Assembly: GCA_017979445.1 (NCBI GenBank)
Contig: CM030705.1
Span: 17,439,040-17,503,039, forward strand
DNA: 64,000 bases
Direction: 5' to 3'
Source of the DNA: Akebia trifoliata
Taxonomy: Eukaryota; Streptophyta; Magnoliopsida; Ranunculales; Lardizabalaceae
The position numbers and the translations under genes are program-made. Below, one piece after another: positions 34,974 through 46,900 of this stretch. The stretch's first letter is position 1. Every line of letters begins with the position of its first letter. The notes under the pieces were generated by a model. The model did not search any database, was not told the DNA's origin, and saw only the letters and a program-made list of their open reading frames with translations.

Positions 34974-37900
34974 TTAAGAATTCTCGGCCACTGCCTCGTC
35001 AATTTCATCCAAATGATCCCGAAGTATAGTCCACTTCACAAAGAAAAAATGGGACTGAGTCATTAAATTTCTTAAACAGTTGAGAGGTATAAACTATAAT
35101 GCAAGAAGAGGGGAAAGAGCACACCTGATCCATGCTTAGAGAGATACCTGGAAGAACGAATGGCATAACAACAATCAGTAATTAAAGCCAGTAGAAAAGA
35201 AAAAGAAAAAAATAGCACTCCAATAAGCTGTAAAGCAGTTAAAATTCATCAGCATATATGCTGCCAAGAAGTAGTTGATGTCCTAATTTTCGTTTGTGGT
35301 ACCAAAGTGCTCTGATCAAGACAACTTTCGCATAACTATTGAGCGTTGACCATGATGTACGGTATTTGTAAATGAAGTCTAATTTCATCTTAGCCCCTCA
35401 TCGGAAGAAAATCCAATAATTAAACAAACGAATAGATGACACTTCTCTTCACACCATAGTGGTGTGGAATGTATAATGTGGTTAAGAACATCTATAATAA
35501 TGATCAGAAAGACAAGGCCGAGGATTTGGGATTTAGTTATCTATTAGAATTACTGAAACTTTTAAGAGTGGAACACCTTGTAGCATCTTTGACATTTACC
35601 CAAAAAGGGAGATTTTATATGAAAGGTGAGGTTGAATATCACCCAGAAGAATGTAGTGATGATCTCAGGCTTACTGGTGATGGTTTAGCAGAAAATAAGA
35701 TTTATGATGGTGCAACCCAAGCATAAAATTGATAAGGTATCATTAACTTAAAACTTGATTTATGTCTTTATTCAACTGTTCTCTTTTTCCTTGAACATGC
35801 TAGTTTTAGGAAATGCTTCATTTATCATTTTAAAAATATTTTGAAAACCTTGTAAAATTTCTGGACCAAACCTTGATTGACCATGTTAAATACTGATGAT
35901 TGAGGATAACTGGAGTGACTTGTATGTACCATGTTTCAGTTGTCTAGTCTTGTGGTACCCAGCATATCAAAAATAAAAGGCTAAAAATGTTGAATTTCGA
36001 TGTCGTTCTAAGATTCCGAAAATAAATGACAAGGAGTGAGATTAAGCACTGGCATTATTAAAACTGGTAAGATATATTTTAAGATAAGAAGATCCAATGG
36101 AAATATTAATTTTAAAAAATAATTAAATAAATAAGCTCTCATGGAAAATCCTGGCTGGTGGAGATGGGGAGTTTGTTTAGGGAATGAAGAGTTGAATTTT
36201 TTATTTATTTATATTGTTTTTTTTTTTTTTTTTTGATAAGCAAAACTTTTATTAATAAGAGGACAAGGTGTCCTCAAAGAGTATAGCACAACTAACCTCT
36301 CACATTACAAACGAGGTCCTATCTAAACATAAAGTCCTCAAAAAAGAAACCTCTGAACTCTCCAAACTGTTTGCTCCAAAATTAAGCAACGAATGCTTGC
36401 AATGAGATTCTGAGAAGAAGCTTCTTTCCTTCAAAGCATCGCATATTCCTCTCTTTCCAAAAGCCCCAAGAAATGGCAAAGGGAACTGGGTTGACACCAT
36501 GCACACTTAACTGAGCGAGACAAATTGCAAGGAGAAGATGGTCAACTAATTCCCCACTCGTCTTACACACAATAATTGACAAGAATCAGACCTCTCGACT
36601 TGAGATCAATTTTATGGCATTTATTCAGTATAGTGACCCAAATGAAGAAAGAGACTTCAAAAGGGACCTTTAGGGACTAAATAGCATAAGCTGGAAAAGA
36701 AGACTCAGGACTTCCCTCAAGAAGGTCAAAAAAGACTTTTAACATAAAAAATACCATTCCGGTTTCCATCCCAAATTCTTTGATCTTCCCTCTCAGAGGA
36801 AGGAGCACAAGAGGATATTAGATCGATGAGAAAGGCTGTTTTTGGGATTTTCAAATCGTTAGATCTTCTTCAAGGGTTAGAAAGGCTGACAATATGCATT
36901 CCTTTCTTAGAAGACAGCAGGTAGAAGCCTGGGAACAGAGCATGAAGATGGGAGTCACTAAACCATCGATCCTCTAAAAATCGAACATTGTTTCCTCTTC
37001 CTACATTAAAACAAATATGCTTGCCAAAGTCACGTGCAACTTTGTAAATCCCTTCCCACACACTACACCCATACGAAGACCTAATTGACTTGGTTTCCCA
37101 ACCCGAAGGACTCTCCCCGTATGTAACTTTGATGATCATCCTCCACAAACCTTCTTTCTCTTGACCAAAGCACCACAACCATGTCCCCAACAAAACTCGA
37201 TTAGGTAACCTTAGTCTTGAGATTAGGGGTGTCAATGGAGAGTCGAAATTTCGGATATCGAATTCGGATTCGGATACTTTAATTTATTCAATTGCTTATT
37301 GGATACAGATACGGATATTGACATATCGAATCCGAGACTATCCAATCCGAAATAACATTAATATTGTATTATTTATATTTGTTATATAATATATATAATA
37401 AAAGTTAAAATCCCTTTTCTTCCTCAACACGTCTCTTCTTCTCTACTCTCTCTAGGGTTTGGGGATGAGAGCTGCTATATCAAGCAAGAGCTCATGGCAG
37501 ACGAGATTTAAGGTTGAATATGGGCTGATTATGATGATGAAATTGAAAGAGTTGAAGATGGTTTTGAGAAAATACATGGGTTTTTGATACATGATGAAGG
37601 CTAGGGTTTTTTTTTAGTGGATCTTGATTGAAGATGAATGATAGTTGGACTTGGGGGATTTTTATTTTTTTTATGAATGGGATTGAGAAAAATGAAGTTT
37701 CTTGTACAAGATGAAGACTTTTTTTTTTATTTTTATTAGTGCATCTTTATTGAAGTTGAATGATGGCTGGATTAGAGAAAGAAATTGATTTTTTTTCTCC
37801 ACAGGATATTGAAATTCGAATCAGATATTATCCAATATCCGATAAGATAATCAAATTCGAACAGAATTTTAGATTATCTGACAGATTAGGATTCAAATTT

Positions 37901-40888
37901 GAATTCGAATTCGGATATGAGATAATTTTTTTGAATTCGGATACGACTATAGCTATATCCGAACATATAGGTATCCGTTGACAACCCTACTTCGGATATC
38001 CAAACTCCCATTTTTCTTTGGTCGACACACTAACTTCCAATTCACTAAGTAGAATTTCCTCTTTCCTGACTTACCATTCCAAAGGAAATCCTTCACCAAT
38101 TTTTCCAATTGAATTTCGACTTTCTTCAAAATTGAGAAAATGGCTAAGTGGATCAGAATACTCAACAAAGTGCCCTTGATTAAAGTCAGCTTTCTTCCTT
38201 TCGAAATAAATTTTGCTTTCCACAAGCTCAACCTTTTACCCAATCTCGACTATGAGGTCCTAAATGCTTTGAAGATTTGTAAAGAACCTCAAGAGGAAGA
38301 ACTAGATAAGAAGGGAAGCGACCAATCTGACAACCCAAGAATTACGCCCAAGCTTCAATGTCAAGGGCATTCCCAATGCCCAAGATCTTACTTTTCCTAA
38401 GATGGATTAGAAGATAGGAGACCTCATAAGAAGCAAACTTAACTATGAGCCACATCGACGAACAAAAGGGTGTTACTTGCAAATTGCAAATGAGATATTC
38501 TTAGACCTTTCTCGCCTGCCTTGAAACCTGTCAAAGCTCCCACTCTAGTAGCTCTAGAAAGCATCCTCTCCAAAGCTTCAACCACGATATTGAATAGAAA
38601 AGGAGATAAAGGATCACCTGCCTTAAAGCTCTTAAACTTTTAAAGAAACCTATTGGATTGTCGTTGACCAAAATGGAGAAAGATGCTAAGGAAATACATT
38701 TGCTGATCCAGGATAACAATTTCTCTCCAAATCCCATACGTCTCAACAAATAGCAAAGAAATTCCCATTTCAAATGATACAAGATCTTCATTTCTCTTAA
38801 AAGATTCTTAAGTTGTATTCTTGGCCAATTAGAGTGACAAAAACAAGATATTTCTGATTCCTTTGTTTAGGGAATGAAGAGGTGGGAACTGTTAAGGTAT
38901 ATTGTTTGCCAATTAGCGTAGTAGAAACAAGATCTTTCCAATGCCTCGAAATTTAAAGGACCAATTGTCAAGGCTTCTTGTAGTAAATGATTCCTTGAAT
39001 ATGATTAAATGAGCAAAAGGATAGGTGATAATTTCCTAATTATATAGATCATATTAGAGAAATAGTTAATAGTTAGGGTATCTTCTTTAATTTTTGTTAA
39101 ACTTTCAAATAACCCAGTAATGTAGCTCATGACAAGACGTTCTCCAAAAACAATGCAAGCATCATAATCCAACTGCAATTGTGAGTTTGCAGGGTTGGCT
39201 ATGGGGATAGGATTAATAAGTTGCAAAAATAGCTAGTTGCTGCGAAGAATTGGCAAGGGTTTTTTTTATTTTTTTATTTTTATTTTTTGTTTGATAAGTT
39301 AAAATTTTATTAGAAAAAAAGGCGATGAGAAGACCCCGAGGATACAAAACTCATCAAAAAGTGAAAAACCAGAAAAGAACTACACAACTTCTAAATTACA
39401 AATGACTTCCCACCGAACAACAAAGCCCTCGAAAAAACACCCCTTGAACTCTTGAAATGCCTTTCCCCAAAAGAACAACAGCCCCAACACAAAAAGAGTG
39501 AGTTCATCAAAAGACAGATCCTTTCCTTCAAAAATCCGATTGTTCCTCTCTTTCCATAGCCCCCAACAGATGGCAAAAGGGAGGAGACTCCACAGAATTC
39601 GCTTTGAAAGTCTTAGGGAGGAACCCCAAAACAGCCACATCTCACATTGGACAAGTGCAAGTAAAAACCTAGTCCAGGAAGACAAATTATTTTGGCCACT
39701 TGGACTTTAGCAACTTTGAAAAGTGTGGAGTGAGAGTCAGTTGATTCATTAGAGAAGAAGAATCAGCACAAGTGAGAGAGATATAAAAGGGGAGAAAGCT
39801 TGAGGCCTTGAGATGACTACTTTTATCCATGGTATTGTAAGTGTATGAAGCTTAACCAATAAAATTTCAAGAGAGCAAGATGGAGTACATGAAACTCCAC
39901 ATAAAGAGGATATGTACAGGAGGCAACCTAAATGGGCACACGTAAAGATAATAGAGGACATCAAAAACTGCATGGATGACAAGCAGCAACTTTCTCTTGG
40001 AGCTAAAAGGTGTTGACGTTGTTCAGATTCCTTGACCCTTAAAGTTGGGAGATGCACTAAAACCTTTATTTATGCCAACCTAAAAAGTATAAATGTTTGC
40101 AAATTCCCTTACAAGTCTTCTAGAGAGCGGCGGGGAGGGTGGCATTTTATCGTTCAAAAATGTTGAAGGTATGGTCATACAATGCTAGAAGATTGGGAAA
40201 CAAATCTAGAAATGTAGTCGTTCAATCTCTTAGTAGAATGAGAAGGAAAAATGTAGTAGTCCTGCAAGAAACCAAGTTGGACAATTTCAATACTAAAATA
40301 ATTTTGAAGCTTCGGGGTATCAAAAAGAGTTAGGGTGGTCCAAGCTTCCTTCGGTGATGCAAGAAAAGAAGGGGTCAACATGTCTAATTTTTTAGTCAGG
40401 GCATCTTATCTGTCTTTTCAATTCTTCAATGCCACAGTGGTGTGGACTGTATAATTTGGTTAAGAACCTCTATAATTATAAATAAAATAAAATAAAAGGC
40501 AAGTTTGAAAGTTTGGGATTTAGTTATCTTTTAGAATCTCTCATAATTTTGTAAGTAGAACACCTTGTGGCATCTTTGACCTTTACCCAAAAAGGGAGCT
40601 TTTATATGAGAGGTGATGTGTTGAATATCACCAAAAAGGATGTAGTGATGATCTCGGGCTTATTGGTAATGGTTTAGTAGATAATAAGATTTATGATGGT
40701 GCAAATTTGAGCATAAAATTGATATCATATCATTCACTTAAAACTGAACTTAAACTTTCTTCAACTGCTTTATTTTCCTTGAACATGATAGTGTTAGGAA
40801 ATGCTTCATTTATCATTTGAAATGATGTGATTCCTTATATATGGAAAACCATTCTTTATATGAGAAATCATGTACTTGCAAATCTACT

Positions 40889-40943
<55 letters not shown>

Positions 40944-43900
40944 AGAATTTCTAGGCAATGATGGGACACAAAGCATTGTTGTGGGATTTGACCTAGGTTA
41001 TCCTAATCTAATTTGGGCTTCAATTAGACGAGGTTTTTTTTCCTTCTATTCCTGAAGAAGGGGTGGATGATCTATCCCATTTCATAATATGCAGATATTG
41101 TCTTTAGTAGTGATCTAGAACTTTGATATAGTTGCCATATGCCTACAAGTAAAGTTAGTAATTTAGCTTGAGATGTATGGGAACATTGGTTTAGTAAGTT
41201 AGTAATTACCTAACTAGATAGGATTGTGGGTAGTTTTAGATAGGCAACGAATTGGGTAGTTAACCTTTCGTGTGTTGAGGTGAAATGTTAATATTTAAAT
41301 TGACGTCTTCTCTTTAATGCAATTATCAGATTATCAAACTTAACTAAAATTTCTCCGAAAATTAGGAGGATTCGATTCCCCTTGAAGCGAACCAACAGTT
41401 ATTGTTTCTTGTTTATTAGTCAATATATAGGCAAGAGAAGGAGTGCCCGTATCAATTTGGTATCAAAGCCAACTGAGACCATGTCTGACTCTAGAATTTC
41501 TTTAAATGAGGTCGAGATCAAATGCTTAAGGAAATCAATACAACAGTTTGCCGCCCTTAATATCAAATTTAAGCATATTTCAATAAACTCCCAACCTGAG
41601 CGAGGAGAACGATCTGATAAACACACCAATGTATGCCAAGGTCGAGCTAATGTTGTGGGTGAATCATCTCAAGCTAGATTGTTTGGCTCCACACAATGTC
41701 AAACTATTCAACTTGACTTACCTCGATCTCAAGGTAGGGAGCCATCCAGATGGGTCTATCAAGCCGAACAATTTTTTTCCTACCATCAAACACCCCGAGA
41801 TCAAAAACTTAGTATTGCTTCATTCCGCTTAGAAGAGAAGGATGTTCAATGGTTTTATTGGTTAGAGAAATCTCAAGGCATTCCTACAAGGGGTCAGATT
41901 TTGTAGCTACTCTCCATGCTTGATATGGACCAACTGAGTTTTGAGCATTATGCGAGTGCTCTTGCAAAATTGGAGCAAACTACCACGGTGCGAGATTATC
42001 AATCTCAGTTCGAGAAGCTTGCAAATCGAACTAAAAGGCTCAACAAATCCTTTTTCGTCAGTTGTTTAGTGTGTGGATTGAAAGATGAGAATTTAGATGG
42101 ATATCCAAAAGTTTCATCCCATCGCACTCACTGCTTCCATTGGATTAGCTCGTTTACAAGAAGAAAAATTGAATGCTAACTCAAAGCAAGCTTGTATAGA
42201 AATGAACTAGGGCACATTTTCAACTAATATTAATACCAACAAGGTCTCAAACCCACCAATCAAAAGGTTAACCCCAATGGAAATCAAAGAAAGGAGAAAT
42301 CAAGGACTTTGCTACAATTGCGATGAAAGGTTTTATCCTGGACAACATTACAAAAAACAAAGACCTTATTTTTAATCGAAGGTGGGTGGACGGAGGAGAG
42401 TGAGGAGTACAACTAATTGTTGCAACTGAAGGATCATTCATAGAGCAACATCCAAATGTTAACCTTGAGGACAAGGTTCATCCAAGGGGGGTGGATTGAT
42501 ATGTGTCATGTGCCTAGGGGTAGAGTTAGTAATTTAGCTTGAGATGTAGGGGATCAGTGTTTGTAATGGAATATGAGTTTAGTACGTGGGGTAGTTCCTT
42601 AACTAGATAGGATTGTGGGTAGTTTTAGATAGGTATTTGATATAGGAAGGAAACTGTTTTAGGAGTGGGGTAATGAATTGGGTAGTTACCCCTTCGTGGG
42701 TTGAGGTGAAGTGTTTGTATTTAAATTAATGTCTTCTCTTTAATGAAATTATCAGATTATCAACTTAACTAAAATTTCTCCATAAATTAGGAGGATTCGG
42801 TTCCCCTCGAAGTAAACCAATGGTTCTTGTTTATTAGTCAAGAGGAGTGCCCGTATCAAACTTTCTAAGATATAATGGTAGGTCGAAGTATGCTTGTTTG
42901 TGGGGTCTATAAGGCTTGAACTTGTTTGGACAATTTTTTTGAGGTTGTGTAGATTGAAAAGTTGATAGGCTGATCTTGGGAAATGAATTATATTAATCGA
43001 TTTTTGGGTGTTGTTCCTCAAGTTCTAAGGAGATCCAAACCATTGATTGGTATTTCTAACTGATGGATCTCATATATGTGCCAGTGAAACAAGTTCAATT
43101 TTGTTAGAAAGTCTATCAACAGGATCTAGAAGTGATCTAGACACTTGATTAGGTTTTCTAGATGGAATTACTTCAGATCTAGCCCTTGAAAGAGTTTGGA
43201 TAGGTTTAAAGTATGATGATGCGTTTGGGAAATCAGGACACCCTACGTCCATTTTTTGGGTTGAGTTTATCTTAAAAATAATCCATTAGGTGAATTTTTT
43301 GGATTTCATTGGAGTTTGATCATGTGTGTGGGATAATATGGACCCTATATGAGGTTTAGGCAAGTTGGGGCTCTAATTTAGGCCATTTAAAGGAATTGAG
43401 GTCACATTTTAGGGCATGTGTTGTGTACCAATCAATCAATTTAGGTGGTGGGTATCAATCAACTATAGCCGTAGTCAAAATCATAGTTACCAAGTCGGGG
43501 TTCAGGAATAAGTCAATAAGGGAAAAAGTCAAAAAAACAAAAACAAAAAAATCGGGAAAAAATCTAAATAGTGTCAAGACAATATATTTTTTTCTACTAA
43601 GTGATTTTATCATTTATATCATCAAATCCTATTTTAAACTTATGAATAAATGATCTTCGAAAAAACCCTTTTAAAACAACTTGTTCAGCAAAAAAAAAAT
43701 ATCACATTTTTTTGTGTTTAAATCGCGACTTTTTCAAAAAGTCGAGATTTAATCGCCAATCTTTAAAATCACAATTTAAACATGATTTTTTGAAAAAGTC
43801 GAGAACTTTGGTGACTATGGTCAAAATGAACAAAAACTTCACTGAAACCTTAGAATGAGTTGAAAATGAGGAATTTTAGGCTAGTCCTTATTGGGGTTGG

Positions 43901-46900
43901 ACATCTTCACAATCAGAAAAGGTCGAGAGTTACCTCAAAAGTATTTTGGTCATTTTGGTTAAATCAAGGAATTCCGGGGAGATGGTTTTTAGGCTAAAGT
44001 TCTGTAATTTTGTAGTTATCGAGGGTTACCCCAATAAGGGATATAGGTTTCTTTCCTAAGGAATGGTATTTTAGATACTCGACATCATTTTAATTTTTTT
44101 AAGTACTTCAAAGGTTTGGAAGAAGTTTTGCTCATCACTAGACATATCACCTCAAGAAGATAAGTTATTTAGGCGTGTACAAAATGGGTATGATCAACCT
44201 CAACCTTTGAGTCATTGGCATGGGTGATGTCAACTTAAGCACCTTTGTAACAACAACAAGATGACTTGAGCATGGGCACCCTCCCCCTACATATCTTTTG
44301 TGTGGGCACTATTGGTATGGTGGCATGGGCATAGGTGCCACTGAATGTGAATCATTGTCGAGCCCAAATGGCCACGTTTGCTATCAAAAAGAGTTAGGGT
44401 GGTCCAACCTTCCTTTGGTGATGCTAGAAAAGAAGGGATCAACTTATCTGATTTTTTAGTCGAGGCATGTTCTCTGTCTTTTCAAGTAAATTGTGTGGGG
44501 CAAAATTGTTCTTGGGTGCTTATAGAAGTTTATGGACCTTCAGTCTCTGGGAAAAACATTGATTTTGGGATGAATAAGAAGATATTGCCAGATACTAGGA
44601 CCACCTGCAATGCTTAGATGAGGACTTTAATGTTTTAAGGTTCTCCTTTGAAAGAAAGAGGGTGCACAAGTGTCTAAAACGTTGAGGAAGCTCAGTGTTT
44701 TTGAGAATCAAAAGGGAGTCTTCTCAAATGGTAATTTTACACTTGGATTATAACTAAGATTCTACCACTTTAAGATATTGGATAGATTCTTAGTCTCTTG
44801 ACTTGAGAGCGAGGGGAGCATGATGCAAGACGATGAGGGGTGCTAAGAAAATATGGGGGTTCAGTGAATTCTGGTTAGGGATTGGGTTAAGGATTTGAGT
44901 GACAATTGCAAAAACATTTTGAAATTACACAGTTGAGGGTATTTGGATTAGGGGAAGGCTTAGGGTATTTGGGTATAGGGTAAATTTGGATTAGGATAGG
45001 ACAAACCCAAAAGCTAAAATGAAAATTTTATTTCAATTAGTGTATGATAGAGAAAAAGGTAAAGATTTGGAAAAGAGATTAATGAAATAAGGATTAAAGA
45101 TTCGGACTTTGATTGGCGATGGTGCGAAGCTTTCACAAGAAGAACAAGAGACTCTAGTTATTGAAGTCATTTTATTATCCTTTTCGTTATTTCTATCATT
45201 AAACTATGATGTTTTTTTATAGGTATCATTAAACTATTATGTCAGAGGCTTTGTAGTAAGGGACTTTTAACATTGCATTGATTCCATGTTTGTTATTGGT
45301 TATTATGAAATACTTAAAACTTGATGGTATTATGCTTGGAATTCATGTAGGCAAGAAGAAATTTTCAATTTCGTTGATAGTCATAAATCTGGAATTTTTT
45401 GGACAGTCTGAAACAAATCAATGAAATTAATTATTTTCAAACCAATATTTTTAGGGGAGTCTCTTGGTTGTTAAGTACAACACCACAAAAAAAAAAAATT
45501 GAAGGCAAATTCACCCATTTAATATTTTTATCATACTTTTAAAGTGGACTGTTTTGGAAAATCTACTGCTATCATGTACAGGCTTCAACCTCAGTTTTCT
45601 CTAAATTTTTTCAAATAACACTCCTTTTTTTTTTCTTTTTCCCTAAAAGTATTCTAAGATACCTTCCACTGGCAGTTGGACCTATATCAAAATAATTTAT
45701 TGATACTTATTTACATCTTTTTCAAGCTTAAGGTGTTAGACAAAAAAATTTGGACCAGTCCAATGATTGGACTGACTTGAGGCCCATTTTACACTAATTT
45801 GAGTGAAGAACTAAGCTTCGATCAAAACTAGAAAAAGGTGAGCCTTTGAGTGCCCTTTCTAGCACATTTGACCATGTTTACAATTTTTACAAGTTGATGT
45901 TTGTAGAAATTATTTTCTGTTGCAACATCAGTTGCAAGTAGCAACCACCCTTTTTTGTTTTATTGGTCGTACCATTTGAGTGAAAAAATTTGCATCAAAT
46001 CTTGAAAAACAGACCCTTTTAAAGTTTTTTCCTGAAAATGTCGGTAATAAATTTTCAATAAGAATTGACGTCTTCCCTTTTCCGAATTGAAGTGGTTTTT
46101 ATAGAGAATCATTAGTGTTATAAGGTTAGTTACCCTTGCATTGTATTCGACAAGTGTTTTAGTAGTATGGAACGGTCCCACTGAGTCAACGTGTGAGTTG
46201 AGTCTTGAAGGGATTCTCTTGAGTTGTAGTTCACCTCACCCCCAGTTTTGGACCTTCTAGACTGTAGGCCGAGAGATGTGGACAGGTTGTAGGTCCAAAA
46301 ACCGGGGCCTGACATGACTAGTGTTAGAGAAAATAAAGATGAGAAAAATGGGTTCCCAAGTACAATTAATTTACATCAAGTATCGATCTTGAGTCCATAT
46401 TTATTTTCTCTAGTTATAGATAAAGTAACCCCCTATATTCAAGAGCACGCACGTTAGTATATGTTGCATTCAGATGATGTAATATTAGGTTATGAGACTA
46501 GAGAGGGAGTCAACACAATATTAGAATTATGGAAAGATGTGTTAAAGTCCAAGGGATTTAGAACAAGTAGAACCAGGACAAAATATGTAGAATTTAGTCA
46601 TCATATATTAATATTGACACGTATGAAAAGAAATGCAATAAAATTGATGGTCTAAAAATACTTCAAAGTGACCATTTTTGTTATCTGGAACCTATTATAC
46701 ATAAAGATGGAGCCTATAGAACCAGAGTGACTGATTAAAGTAGAGGTGTGATTCTAGATTTCTATCTGACCGATGTATATCAATCAAATTAAAAGGAGAA
46801 TTGCATAAGACGGTAGCAAGATGGAATTTACTTTATAAAGCTGAATATGATCCAGTCAAGAAGCATTATGTTAATAGATTGAGCATAGCAAAGATGTGGA

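Noticed and set aside
34974..35147. KELP-type coactivator fragment
   Set aside because: The upstream exons at 48373-48711 give the short KIWI N-terminus without a DEK-type domain, so KIWI fits better.
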